From contig SHVL01000017.1 in the NCBI GenBank assembly GCA_009694305.1, forward strand, positions 1 through 46,731: a DNA stretch of 46,731 nucleotides, written 5' to 3'. The notes beneath the pieces are model-generated. The model saw nothing but the letters and a program-made list of their open reading frames with translations. It had not been told where the DNA came from and searched no databases. A program made the position numbers and the translations under genes. The stretch is from Thermoleophilia bacterium. Lineage in GTDB: Bacteria; Actinomycetota; Thermoleophilia; Gaiellales; Gaiellaceae. Positions within the stretch are counted from its first letter, which is position 1. Every line of letters begins with the position of its first letter. Shown piece after piece: positions 15,432-24,266 of the stretch.

Positions 15432-16154
15432 CTACAGGAACCCGTCGAGGCCGATCCGCTCGAGACCGCGATTGAGGTAGATCCGCAGGATGTAGAAGCG
15501 GCCGAAGAAGAGCAGAAGGCCGAGCACGACCATGATTGCCCCGCTACAAAGCTGGATCGCCCCGTAGTGATCCCGCAGCCAGCGGAACGCTCCCATCGCT
15601 CGCGTGAAGATCGCTCCGGCGATGACGAACGGAATCGCGAGGCCGAGCGAATAGCACGCGAGCAGAAATGCTCCCTGGAACAGGGTGTCAGAGGTACCCG
15701 CGAGGACGAGGATCGCTGCCAGCACCGGGCCGATACACGGTGCAGCGCAGATCGCAAAGGCTCCACCGAGCAGAACGCGCGAGCCCCGGCTCCGCGCACC
15801 CTGCACGAGGCCGGCCCCCACGAGGCGCTCGGGCCAGGGCAGGAGCCCCATGAACGCGAGCCCGAAGACAACCAGCACGAGTCCCGCAATCCGCTCGAGC
15901 AGGAACTGATCCTGAAAGAGACGTGCCCCGACGAGCTGGGCACCGATCCCGAGCGCCACGAAGACCAGCGTGAACCCGAGGACGAACGGAATGCTTGCGA
16001 GCATCACCCTTCGGGCCGATCCTCTCTCTCCGAGGCGGTCGGCCTCGACCGCGGAGACGGCAGACAGGTAGCCGGGGACGAGGGGCAGCACGCAGGGAGC
16101 GAGAAATGAGATGAATCCGGCGACGAGCGCTACGAGAGGCTCGGTCGGCCGCAC
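15432..16154 (-). CDS. ccdA: CcdA-type thiol-disulfide membrane transporter
   Basis: A 240-residue membrane protein with about six helices that carries reducing equivalents from cytoplasmic thioredoxin across the membrane. The two redox cysteines lie in symmetric motifs, FLAPCVLPLVPGYLSA (helix 1) and CAAPCIGPVLAA (helix 4). It starts at GTG, 5 nt after the CcmH-like stop, and closes the leftward chain after tlpA and the CcmH-like gene. This is consistent with a cytochrome c maturation or extracytoplasmic thiol-reduction module. The heme-handling CcsA/CcsB partners are not in the window. Confidence 0.9.
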   Translation of the reverse strand: MRPTEPLVALVAGFISFLAPCVLPLVPGYLSAVSAVEADRLGERGSARRVMLASIPFVLGFTLVFVALGIGAQLVGARLFQDQFLLERIAGLVLVVFGLAFMGLLPWPERLVGAGLVQGARSRGSRVLLGGAFAICAAPCIGPVLAAILVLAGTSDTLFQGAFLLACYSLGLAIPFVIAGAIFTRAMGAFRWLRDHYGAIQLCSGAIMVVLGLLLFFGRFYILRIYLNRGLERIGLDGFL

Positions 16155-16159
16155 AGCCC

Positions 16160-16606
16160 TCAGTCCTCGAACCGGTCGAGCTCGTCGTCGAGCCGACGCT
16201 CGAGATCGGGGTCGAGCACACCGCCTGACGCCTCGGGTTCGTCGTCACCTCTCCTGCTCCACGTCCAGGCGAGAGCGCCGACCACGACGACGCCAACGGC
16301 GAGCGCACCGAGCGGGAGAGCCCAGGCAAGGAGGTCGAATCCTGTTTTCGGGGGCTCGGCAAGGACGCCGGGCCCGAACTGGTCAACGAGTTGCGCCTTG
16401 ATCGCGGCGGCACTGTCTCCCGCGGCAATCCGGTCGCGGATGTAGGCCTTCATGCGGATTGCGATGGGAGCGTTCGACTGGTCGAGCGTCGTCTTGCAGG
16501 TCAGGCAGACGATCTCCGCCTCGAGGTCGGCCTGAACCGGGCGACCGCCCGCGGTGGCCCCCGGGGCAAGCAGCAACGCCGCCACCGCCACGACGAGGAA
16601 CCGCAT
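16160..16606 (-). CDS. CcmH/NrfF-like heme-lyase subunit
   Basis: A 148-residue protein with an N-terminal signal segment (MRFLVVAVAALLLAPGATAG). It has the thioredoxin-like CLTC motif in EAEIVCLTCKTTLDQSNAPIA, a CcmH/CcmL/NrfF hallmark usually written LRCxxC. A membrane segment follows near residues 90-112 (LLAWALPLGALAVGVVVVGALAW) and then an acidic tail. Family members reduce or present the apocytochrome CXXCH cysteines for heme attachment. It starts at ATG 16606, overlapping the tlpA stop (ATGA); a GTG one codon upstream is possible. It sits between tlpA and ccdA. Confidence 0.88.
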   Translation of the reverse strand: MRFLVVAVAALLLAPGATAGGRPVQADLEAEIVCLTCKTTLDQSNAPIAIRMKAYIRDRIAAGDSAAAIKAQLVDQFGPGVLAEPPKTGFDLLAWALPLGALAVGVVVVGALAWTWSRRGDDEPEASGGVLDPDLERRLDDELDRFED

Positions 16607-17178
16607 CACTTCGGGCTGCCGAGAGCGAGCCTGATGCCCTCGGCATAGCGTTCCCGGTTGCGCCCGAGGTCAACGCCTCCCTGGATCACGCTGCCGACGA
16701 GATGTCCCTGACGATTGACGAAAAACGTCTCGGGGAACCCGGCCACTCCCCACTTCCCGAGCGTCGAGCCCCGACCGTCCGCGACGACGGGGTACGTGAT
16801 GCCGTACCGCCTCATGAACCGCTTGCCATCCTGGCGAAAATCCTTCGCGTCCACGCCGAGCACGACGAGCCCCTGTGATCGGTAGGTCTCGTAGGTCTTC
16901 TGCAGGGCCGGCGCCTCGTCCTTGCACGGGATGCACCACGAGGCCCAGAAGTTCACGACCACCGGCTTCCCCCTGAGCGAGGCGAACGTCAGGTTGCCGC
17001 CCTTCGCATCGATCCGGGGCAGTGTAAAATCGGGTGCCACCGGGCTGTCACCGCTCGTAAGCTGCCCGGACGCCCCGCTGCCGTCACCGAAGACGAGCTT
17101 CCACCCGAACAGGACGAACAGTCCCACGACGGCGGCCACCGCGACGAACTGCCCGACAGTCCTAGCTTTCCCGATCAC
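16606..17178 (-). CDS. TlpA/ResA-like membrane-anchored thioredoxin
   Basis: A 190-residue protein with an N-terminal membrane anchor (VAVAAVVGLFVLFGWKLVF) and an extracytoplasmic thioredoxin fold. The active site WCIPC is in VVVNFWASWCIPCKDEAP. The cis-Pro region follows in GVAGFPETFFVNRQGHLVGSVIQGGV. It probably keeps apocytochrome c or other exported cysteines reduced, fed by the adjacent CcdA. The start chosen is GTG 17178, which overlaps the L,D-transpeptidase stop (GTGA). The open frame continues far upstream inside that gene but has no homology there. Confidence 0.92.
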   Translation of the reverse strand: MIGKARTVGQFVAVAAVVGLFVLFGWKLVFGDGSGASGQLTSGDSPVAPDFTLPRIDAKGGNLTFASLRGKPVVVNFWASWCIPCKDEAPALQKTYETYRSQGLVVLGVDAKDFRQDGKRFMRRYGITYPVVADGRGSTLGKWGVAGFPETFFVNRQGHLVGSVIQGGVDLGRNRERYAEGIRLALGSPK

Positions 17179-18287
17179 GCCGCGACGACAAAGACCGGGG
17201 TACCGAGATCGACCTGCGAGTACAACCATTCGGCCTCCGGAATCAGCATTCTGACGCATCCGTGCGATGCGGAGTAGCCGATCGAGGAGGGGCTCGACGT
17301 TCCGTGAATGCCGACGTTCGGCGCAGAGAGGCCCATCCAGCGCGTCCCGAGCGGATTGCCCGGCCCCGGCGGGATCGGCTTCGCATCCTTCGCCCACTCG
17401 GAGCCGGCCGGCGGATACCACCAGGGGTGCAACTGCATGTTGACGATCTCGAACTTCCCGAGCGGCGTCGGATACTGCGAGCGGCCGGTGGCGACTCTGA
17501 ACATCCGGATCAGCTTCGGCTTCGTACCGACCCGGTAGAGGTACAGCTCGTTCGACCCACGTTTGATCACGATTGCGCGACCGAGCGCGTCACTCGTGAC
17601 CGGCGCAGCGGTCTTGTCGAAGGAGAGCTCGAGCGGGCTGCGCTGCTGCGTCTTCAGCGCCAGCGAGATCGCGCGTGCCGTGACGACAGTCCGAAGTCGC
17701 CGGCCCGGGACATCCCGCGTGGCGAACGGCTTGGAATCACGAAGCCTGAGCGTTGCATCGACCGACTCGCGGTAGAAACGCGTGCCCAGAGAGGTGACAA
17801 AACGATCTACCCTGGCCCGTGGTACCTCTACCGTGAGCGGAACGGCGAAGCCCGGTCGCCTGATGCGCGCCGCAAGCCGGACGGCAGCCGCGATGTGGGC
17901 AACCGCACCGAGTTCGGCGGGGAAAACAGAGATGCGCGCTCCCGACCCTCCGACGAGGCGGAGAGGGCGGGAAAAGCGTGCTGCGACGATCTCTCTGGCC
18001 TCGCCAGCGGTCAGACCACCGACAAGCATGCCTCCGATCGTGACGCCGGCGACGATCACCCTGGGCCGTGACGGCCGTGGCGTGGTGGTGGTGGTCGTCG
18101 TTGTTGTTGTCGTCGTCGTCGTTGTTGTTGTCGTCGTGGTCGTCGTGGTCGGCGTCGTCGTGGTCGTCGTCGTTGACGTGGTTCCCTCGGCCGCACCTGC
18201 CCGAGGAGCGGCGGTGAGGAGAACGGCGGCTGCGAGTCCGGCCACGCCACATGCAGACAGAGCTGCGATCGAAACACCTCTATTCAT
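17175..18287 (-). CDS. L,D-transpeptidase (YkuD) with poly-Thr stalk
   Basis: A 370-residue exported peptidoglycan cross-linking enzyme. A signal peptide (about residues 1-33) is followed by a stretch of roughly 30 threonines. A VanW/peptidoglycan-binding-4-like region follows, then the C-terminal YkuD domain with catalytic HGTSSPSSIGYSASHGCVRM. The Thr tract is encoded by ACC/ACG/ACA repeats at about 18075-18180 and probably acts as a wall-spanning, possibly glycosylated stalk. The ATG at 18287 overlaps the glycerophosphodiesterase stop (ATGA), yet also has its own TACACT 6 nt upstream, so it may be both coupled and independently transcribed. Confidence 0.9.
   Translation of the reverse strand: MNRGVSIAALSACGVAGLAAAVLLTAAPRAGAAEGTTSTTTTTTTPTTTTTTTTTTTTTTTTTTTTTTTPRPSRPRVIVAGVTIGGMLVGGLTAGEAREIVAARFSRPLRLVGGSGARISVFPAELGAVAHIAAAVRLAARIRRPGFAVPLTVEVPRARVDRFVTSLGTRFYRESVDATLRLRDSKPFATRDVPGRRLRTVVTARAISLALKTQQRSPLELSFDKTAAPVTSDALGRAIVIKRGSNELYLYRVGTKPKLIRMFRVATGRSQYPTPLGKFEIVNMQLHPWWYPPAGSEWAKDAKPIPPGPGNPLGTRWMGLSAPNVGIHGTSSPSSIGYSASHGCVRMLIPEAEWLYSQVDLGTPVFVVAA
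18075..18180 (-). repeat. Trinucleotide repeat encoding the poly-Thr stalk
   Basis: A run of ACC, ACG and ACA codons on the minus strand, almost uninterrupted threonine. Such a tract is prone to slippage, so its length may differ between strains or assemblies. Confidence 0.85.
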
Positions 18288-19072
18288 GGACTCAGTGTAG
18301 CGAGGAAGATGCGGGGATCGTTCGTGATGACACCGTCCACGCCGGCTGCGACGACGCGCGCGAGGTCGGACGCGTCGTCCACCGTCCAGGCGAGAACCGG
18401 CAGCCCCGCAGCGTGGGCTCTCTCGACCGAGGCCTCGCTTACGAGCCGGCGTTCGAGCATGACCGCGGTCGCACCTGCTCGCCGCGCCAACCCGGGCAGG
18501 CGCAGCGGCACCGACGCCTTCATCGACGCGAGTCCGAGCGAGACGATAGGCCACAGGTAGGGCTGACGTGAGATCGAGAGCCTGTCCTCGGGGTAGGTGA
18601 TCCCGATGCGCACGAGCGGCGCAGCGCGTGCGAACGCACGGAGACTCGGGATGTGAAAGCCGCTGATCACCGTTCGCTCCTCGAGGCCGTGGCGCATGAT
18701 CGCGGCGGCTACCTCGTCGAGTCGATCCTTCGTCTTGAGGTCGATGTGGAGACCGGTATCGGGTGCCTCGTCAACAAAGAATGCGAGCGCATCGTCGAGC
18801 GTGGGCACGTTCGGCGCAACCTCGCGCAGCGCCTCGAGAGACTGTCCCCGCACCCGCCCGTGGCCCTTACCGTGGCTCACCTCTTCGAGATGATCGGAGT
18901 GGGCGAGAATCAGGGGGCCTCTCCGGAGGTCGAGCACGTCGAACTCGATCAGGTCAACACCCACGCCGATCGCCGCCCGGAACGAGTCGAGGGTGTTCTC
19001 GGGTGCGAGGGCTGCGGCACCGCGATGGCCGATCCGCAGCACGCGCTCCCCTTCGCGGCGGAGCTCGATCAC
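18284..19072 (-). CDS. Glycerophosphodiester phosphodiesterase (GDPD)
   Basis: A 262-residue TIM-barrel enzyme that splits glycerophosphodiesters into glycerol-3-phosphate and an alcohol. Core motifs are RIGHRGAAALAPENTLDSFRAAIGVGVDLIEFDV (catalytic His, metal-binding Glu/Asp), then LAHSDHLEEVS, GLHIDLKTKD, and the closing VLAWTVDDASDLARVVAAGVDGVITNDP. No signal peptide, so it is probably cytoplasmic. The GTG at 19072 overlaps the DUF1461 stop (GTGA). The frame is open further upstream without homology. It is coupled to the L,D-transpeptidase downstream, suggesting an envelope-related operon. Confidence 0.92.
   Translation of the reverse strand: MIELRREGERVLRIGHRGAAALAPENTLDSFRAAIGVGVDLIEFDVLDLRRGPLILAHSDHLEEVSHGKGHGRVRGQSLEALREVAPNVPTLDDALAFFVDEAPDTGLHIDLKTKDRLDEVAAAIMRHGLEERTVISGFHIPSLRAFARAAPLVRIGITYPEDRLSISRQPYLWPIVSLGLASMKASVPLRLPGLARRAGATAVMLERRLVSEASVERAHAAGLPVLAWTVDDASDLARVVAAGVDGVITNDPRIFLATLSP
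18294..18299 (-). promoter_or_regulatory. -10 box before the L,D-transpeptidase
   Basis: TACACT on the minus strand, 6 nt before ATG 18287, inside the 3' end of the GDPD gene. A candidate internal leaderless promoter. Confidence 0.4.
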
Positions 19073-19758
19073 GACGTACTCGGATCGCTGCGGAGCCGGC
19101 GAAGCCACCAGCCTGACGCGAGGGCCACGACGCATGCCTGCACGAGGACGATCGCAACAACGAGTTGTGCCGTATCGCGCCAGAAGGCCTCGGGATAGAG
19201 ACGAAGGAGCGTGTCCGTCGTCGAGAAACGCCAGGTGTCACCCGTGAAGAACAGCTCGTGAAAACGCAGAAAGAACCCGTCGAAACCGAGCAGGATGAGC
19301 GGAACCGCAAGCAGCACGACCCCGAACGTGGCGAGCGACCCCATCAGCAGACCACGGGGCACGACGCGGCGCCACCGCTGCGACCGCCGCAAGGTCAGGC
19401 CGAGGATGAGGAGAGCCCCGAGGACGACGAGCTGCGCCCTGAGCGCCGTGCCGAGAAGGCCCCGCACGTCGGCCATGTGACGCAGCTCACGGCTGTCGAA
19501 CGCAGGAGAACCGTCGGGGAGCGTTGCCTGCTCGAGCAGTACGATCCCCTCGCTCTCGGGCCGGATCGAGCGAAGGCCCGTGAGAGCAAGGCCCAGACGC
19601 TCGTCACCGGTCAGCCCGTAGCGATCGGCCGGAAATCCATTACGCCCGAGCTCGCGCTCGACGAACCAGTCGTAAGAGAGCAGCCGGAACGAGGTCACGA
19701 CGAAGACCGGCGTCACGGTGACCGCGATGAAGAAGACAGCGAGTACCGTCACCGCCAC
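19069..19758 (-). CDS. DUF1461-family integral membrane protein
   Basis: A protein of about 229 residues with four predicted helices: one near the N terminus, two in the middle (LVVLGALLILGLTL; LATFGVVLLAVPLILLGFDGFF) and one at the C terminus. Between them is a conserved-looking extracytoplasmic region (RHMADVRGLLG, FHELFFTGDTWRF). The FxxFHELFFxxDxWxF signature is characteristic of DUF1461/TIGR01906 proteins, whose function is unknown. The start chosen is GTG 19758, about 21 nt after the stop of the small gene upstream; GTG 19752 is an alternative. It is part of the seven-gene leftward chain. Confidence 0.8.
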   Translation of the reverse strand: MAVTVLAVFFIAVTVTPVFVVTSFRLLSYDWFVERELGRNGFPADRYGLTGDERLGLALTGLRSIRPESEGIVLLEQATLPDGSPAFDSRELRHMADVRGLLGTALRAQLVVLGALLILGLTLRRSQRWRRVVPRGLLMGSLATFGVVLLAVPLILLGFDGFFLRFHELFFTGDTWRFSTTDTLLRLYPEAFWRDTAQLVVAIVLVQACVVALASGWWLRRLRSDPSTS

Positions 19759-19778
19759 CGGATGTCCAACCGTGCGCC

Positions 19779-20012
19779 TCAGAGCCCGAACAGCTTCTGG
19801 ATCTCGTGCCAGATGATGATCACGAGGGCCACGCTGACGACGAGCAGGGCGAGGAGCGCAAGCCAGAACCGGACACCGGCCCATCGCGTGCGGTTCCGGT
19901 GTGCGACCCGGGCCTTCCGACGGGCCCGATGGAGCCGCACCGTGTCCCGGACGGCCTCGTGATCCACAACCGGAACGTCGTCCGGCGGCATCTTGCGTGA
20001 CTGCGGTTTCAC
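19779..20012 (-). CDS. Small single-pass membrane protein (unknown)
   Basis: A 77-residue protein with a basic cytoplasmic half (HRARRKARVAHRNRTRW) and one C-terminal hydrophobic segment (FWLALLALLVVSVALVIIIWH). Not recognised. The start is GTG 20012, 7 nt after TACACT, so it is probably leaderless and heads the chain with DUF1461, GDPD, L,D-transpeptidase, TlpA, CcmH-like and CcdA. The longer open frame upstream crosses the divergent gene and is rejected. Confidence 0.7.
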   Translation of the reverse strand: MKPQSRKMPPDDVPVVDHEAVRDTVRLHRARRKARVAHRNRTRWAGVRFWLALLALLVVSVALVIIIWHEIQKLFGL

Positions 20013-20019
20013 GCCGTGA

Positions 20020-20025
20020 AGTGTA
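20020..20025 (-). promoter_or_regulatory. -10 box heading the seven-gene leftward chain
   Basis: TACACT on the minus strand, 7 nt before GTG 20012. It is divergent from the TACTAT box at 20055-20060. Confidence 0.5.
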
Positions 20026-20054
20026 AGCACCAACCCCGGCGGCGCGATGATCCA

Positions 20055-20060
20055 TACTAT
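20055..20060 (+). promoter_or_regulatory. -10 box of the small membrane protein at 20068
   Basis: TACTAT, 7 nt before ATG 20068. This selects that ATG over the in-frame ATG codons at 20047 and 20059, which lie in or before the box. Confidence 0.5.
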
Positions 20061-20067
20061 GCGTGCG

Positions 20068-20514
20068 ATGGCATTCTCTGATCGTAACGACGGTGGCGGC
20101 TCCTTCTCCGAGCGGGGGCTTCTCGGGGTCGGTGACCGGATCGGCCTTCTCTCCGGTGTCGTGCTTGCCGTGTCGTCGTTCACCGGCTGGTACTCGGGGC
20201 CCGGCGAGGGAGTCAAGGTCTCGGTGACGGGCTGGGACACCGGGATTGCGGGCAAGATCATCTTTTTCCTCGGAGTTGCCGTCGTCCTCCTGGGCGCGCT
20301 GCGAGAGTTGGGTGTCGAGCTACCTGCGTCGGTGCCGCAGAGCCTCGTGACGATCTTCCTCGGCTCGGCCGCCACGATCATCGTGCTCATCCGCGCGATC
20401 TCGATTCCCGACGACTTCTTCTTTGCCGGGCACGGCATCGGAATCTGGATCAGTCTTGCCGCCGCGATCGGCGTGATCGTGGCCGGGCTTCTCCAGGCCT
20501 CCGAAGAGCTCTGA
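20068..20514 (+). CDS. Small polytopic membrane protein (unknown)
   Basis: A 148-residue protein with a polar N terminus and four hydrophobic segments (GLLSGVVLAVSSFTGWY; KIIFFLGVAVVLLGAL; VTIFLGSAATIIVLIRAI; GIWISLAAAIGVIVAGLL). The first segment ends in a conserved-looking SSFTGWY seen in small actinobacterial membrane proteins of unknown role. It is the only rightward gene between 15 and 41 kb on the plus strand. It converges on the gene at 20530 with 15 bp between stops. Confidence 0.75.
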   Translation: MAFSDRNDGGGSFSERGLLGVGDRIGLLSGVVLAVSSFTGWYSGPGEGVKVSVTGWDTGIAGKIIFFLGVAVVLLGALRELGVELPASVPQSLVTIFLGSAATIIVLIRAISIPDDFFFAGHGIGIWISLAAAIGVIVAGLLQASEEL

Positions 20515-20529
20515 CCGGGTCGGAGCAGG

Positions 20530-20736
20530 TCACGGCGCCGACGTGCTTGTCTGCCCCGTGAGCGTCTCCAGTGTCCGCACGTAGGTCACGCTGGACGGCG
20601 GTGACGGGCCATCGTTCAGCGCCTTCCCGATCGCGAGGCCGAGGACGAAGACGAGCAGAATGATGCCGGCGGTGACGAGCAGGCGTGGCCACCGGCTCCG
20701 GCGCGGTCGGCGCTCGTAGGGGCGGGCGTCGCTCAC
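20530..20736 (-). CDS. Small membrane protein (unknown)
   Basis: A 68-residue protein with an arginine-rich cytoplasmic N terminus (RPYERRPRRSRWPR), one membrane helix (LLVTAGIILLVFVLGLAIGKAL) and a short Pro/Ser/Thr-rich outer tail ending TLETLTGQTSTSAP. Not recognised. The GTG at 20736 overlaps the TGA of the upstream gene (GTGA), so the pair is coupled. It is the last gene of the eno/ftsB/DUF501 run. Confidence 0.65.
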   Translation of the reverse strand: MSDARPYERRPRRSRWPRLLVTAGIILLVFVLGLAIGKALNDGPSPPSSVTYVRTLETLTGQTSTSAP

Positions 20737-21047
20737 GGTGCGTAGTCCAAAGCCCCGCGAGCATAGATGTGGAACGCGGCATCTTCGACCATCACGATCG
20801 TTCGGGCCCACTCGGGTGTCGGCGCCTGCTCCTCGATCGCCTGGCGCACCCAGGCATCGGCACCTGCGTACGCAGCCGCAAGCGTCTCGAGCGAGAACGT
20901 GCTCCCCACCCTCCGTCGCAGTTCTGCCAGGATGATCTCTGTCTGGGCGCGGAACTGCTGTGCCCTCGTCTCGTCGCGCGAGGCGAGCTCGAGACGGCGA
21001 TATCCGGCCTCCCAGTCGTCGCGCACGAGGTCGAGACTGCCGATCAC
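20733..21047 (-). CDS. Hypothetical 104-residue soluble protein
   Basis: A mostly helical, charged protein of 104 residues (WEAGYRRLELASRDETRAQQFRAQTEIILAELRRRVG in the first half; EWARTIVMVEDAAFHIYARGALDYAP at the end). No signal peptide or membrane segment, and no family recognised. It sits where many Actinobacteria have ppx after DUF501, but it is far too short and different to be Ppx. The GTG overlaps the DUF501 stop (GTGA) and its own stop overlaps the next GTG. Confidence 0.65.
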   Translation of the reverse strand: MIGSLDLVRDDWEAGYRRLELASRDETRAQQFRAQTEIILAELRRRVGSTFSLETLAAAYAGADAWVRQAIEEQAPTPEWARTIVMVEDAAFHIYARGALDYAP

Positions 21048-21562
21048 GACGAGCGACTCTCCGAGAAGCAGCAGGCGTCTGTCGGCCAGGGATCAACGGC
21101 CTCCTCGAGGATCGACTCACCGGTGCGGTAGCCGGGCTGCGCGAGCGCAAACGCGACGTGCGCGTGCAGGCATTTGAGTTGCGCCGGATTCCGGGAGCCG
21201 CCGATGCCGGAGTCGAGTGACGTGCCGTCGTCGGCCCCGGTGCGCGGCCCGGCGAGGGAGCGACGGATCCGCTGCTGCCTGGCCGTCGCGTCGGCGAGGT
21301 CGGCCTGCAGCTCGGGACTGGCTGCGATCGCGGCGCTCCAACGCTCAACGCCACCCGCAGCCTCGAGACGTGAGACGGCGGAGGTCAGGTGACGGCAGGT
21401 GAGATAGTAGGTCGTCGGGAATGGCGCACCCGTATCGTCGTATGCCTCCTGCTCGGTGACGGCCGGATTGCCGAACGGGCAGCGAGCCGCGACCCGGCGG
21501 AAGGCCCTGGGACGACGCCCGATCTGGAGCGCAACGAGGTCACGGTCTTCCACGGGCACCAC
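21044..21562 (-). CDS. DUF501 family protein
   Basis: A 172-residue protein matching the actinobacterial DUF501 family: ALQIGRRPRAFRRVAARCPFGNPAV, FPTTYYLTCRHLTSAVSRLEAAGGVERW, and RNPAQLKCLHAHVAFALA with the expected Cys/His residues. Function unknown; the family is almost always found beside eno and ftsB/divIC, as here. The start is GTG 21562, 13 nt after the ftsB stop; a second GTG follows directly. Confidence 0.88.
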   Translation of the reverse strand: MVPVEDRDLVALQIGRRPRAFRRVAARCPFGNPAVTEQEAYDDTGAPFPTTYYLTCRHLTSAVSRLEAAGGVERWSAAIAASPELQADLADATARQQRIRRSLAGPRTGADDGTSLDSGIGGSRNPAQLKCLHAHVAFALAQPGYRTGESILEEAVDPWPTDACCFSESRSS

Positions 21563-21575
21563 GGTAGCGGGGTGG

Positions 21576-21935
21576 CTAGGGAGCCGGGGTGCGATGCCGC
21601 CGCTGCCACGCCGGGATACCCTTGACGATGAAGAGCCGCTCACCGGACTTGACGTAGCCGATGCTCCTCGCCTCGCGGGCAAGGGCCGCATCGCTCGTCG
21701 TCCGGGCAAGCCGACGTTCGAGGCGTTGTTTCTCCGCGCGCAATGCGACCACCTGCGCCATCCGCGTCCCGCGCTCGTTGCGGGTCTCGAGGTAGCTCGC
21801 AATCGGTCTGTAGTAGAGGAACGCGACCGCGGTGAGAATGACGACGGGGACGAGAAGCCGCGCCCGACGGCGGCGATGACGCCGAGGTGTACCTTTCTTT
21901 GTACCTGTCTTTGTACCTGTCTTTGCACGAGCCAC
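21576..21935 (-). CDS. FtsB/DivIC-like septum protein
   Basis: A 119-residue bitopic division protein. A basic, repeat-encoded N terminus (KTGTKTGTKKGT) precedes one membrane helix (LLVPVVILTAVAFLYYRPI), then a coiled-coil (ETRNERGTRMAQVVALRAEKQRLERRLARTTSD) and the ALAREARSIGYVKSGERLFIV motif typical of FtsB/DivIC. It would bridge FtsL and FtsQ in the divisome. The GTG at 21935 has GGAGGG about 13 nt upstream, rather far. Position between eno and DUF501 supports the call. Confidence 0.88.
   Translation of the reverse strand: MARAKTGTKTGTKKGTPRRHRRRRARLLVPVVILTAVAFLYYRPIASYLETRNERGTRMAQVVALRAEKQRLERRLARTTSDAALAREARSIGYVKSGERLFIVKGIPAWQRRHRTPAP
21896..21931 (-). repeat. 12-bp tandem repeat in ftsB N terminus
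   Basis: Three 12-bp units (TCTTTGTACCTG on the plus strand, third unit diverged) encoding the repeated KTGT. Length changes would keep the reading frame. Confidence 0.8.
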
Positions 21936-22097
21936 GGTCTGTCATTCGCCCTCCGCCTGTTGATTCCCTGCGTCAGGCAGAACCGGCCAGCGCTGTGCAT
22001 CGCCCCTGTGCATCGGCCCTCGCCGTCTAGCCGGTCACCCACATCGTGGGAGACGGGCCGATCCCGGCAGCGAGCGAGGGGGCCCGGGCATGAACGG

Positions 22098-23393
<1,296 letters not shown>

Positions 23394-23429
23394 GCCACGG
23401 CCGGCGAACGGCTCACGGTGTCTACCGCT

Positions 23430-24263
23430 TCAACGGCCGCTGCTGTCGTCCCCGAGTCGTTCCTTGGCCCGCACGTACCAGGCCTCCTGCGCTTCCAGGC
23501 AGAGATCGGCCCACACGAGACCCTCGTCCGCGGCGAGTTGCTCGGCACCCTCGACCCGGGTGACGAACCGTGAGGTCGTGGCGCGCAGGGCGAGCTCCGG
23601 ATCCACGTTCACGGCCCGGGCGAGGTTGACGACCGTGAACAGCAGGTCGCCGATCTCCGCAAAAACCCGAGGATCGGCTTCGGTCTCGGGCGAGGGCCGG
23701 CCGGTACGGGCAAGTTCGACCTCGACCTCGGCGTACTCCTCACGCACCTTCGCGAGCGGCCCTTCGAGATCGGGCCAGTCGAACCCGACCGTGGCCGCCC
23801 GACGTTGCACCTTGCGTGCGTACAGCAGTCCGGGAAGCGTCTCCGGGACATCATGGAAGACGCCGGAACGTCCCTCTTGCTCGACCTTGATCTCCTCCCA
23901 CCGCTCTCTGACCCGGCCGGCCGAGTCGGCCTCGGCGTCACCGAACACGTGCGGATGCCGTCGCACGAGCTTGGCGTGCGCTGTCCGGGCAACTGCTTCG
24001 AGGTCACCGGCACCCTGCTCCTCGAGTAGGAGCGCGAGGAAATAGGTCTGGAAGAGCAGGTCGCCGAGCTCGTCGAGAAGCTTCGCCGGGTCGTTCGCGT
24101 AGGCCGCATCGGCGACCTCGTAGGCCTCCTCGACGGTGTGGGGAACGATCGTGCGCACCGTCTGCTCGCGATCCCACGGGCAGTCCTGCCGGAGGCGCTT
24201 CGTCAACTCCTGGAGTGCGACGAGCGCCTCGGCCAGTGACACGAAACCGGCGACGACCGGCAT
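23430..24263 (-). CDS. mazG: Nucleoside triphosphate pyrophosphohydrolase MazG
   Basis: A 277-residue house-cleaning enzyme that hydrolyses NTPs, including damaged ones, to NMP and PPi. The N-terminal MazG domain carries LRQDCPWDREQTVRTIVPHTVEEAYEVADA with the EExxE...ExxD metal site (KLLDELGDLLFQTYFLA). A second, diverged MazG domain follows (KVREEYAEVEVEL, FAEIGDLLFTVVNLARAV). It starts at ATG 24263, 3 nt after the stop of the foldase lipoprotein gene. Genome context (mfd, mazG, lipoprotein, eno) is standard for Actinobacteria. Confidence 0.94.
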   Translation of the reverse strand: MPVVAGFVSLAEALVALQELTKRLRQDCPWDREQTVRTIVPHTVEEAYEVADAAYANDPAKLLDELGDLLFQTYFLALLLEEQGAGDLEAVARTAHAKLVRRHPHVFGDAEADSAGRVRERWEEIKVEQEGRSGVFHDVPETLPGLLYARKVQRRAATVGFDWPDLEGPLAKVREEYAEVEVELARTGRPSPETEADPRVFAEIGDLLFTVVNLARAVNVDPELALRATTSRFVTRVEGAEQLAADEGLVWADLCLEAQEAWYVRAKERLGDDSSGR

Positions 24264-24266
24264 GGC

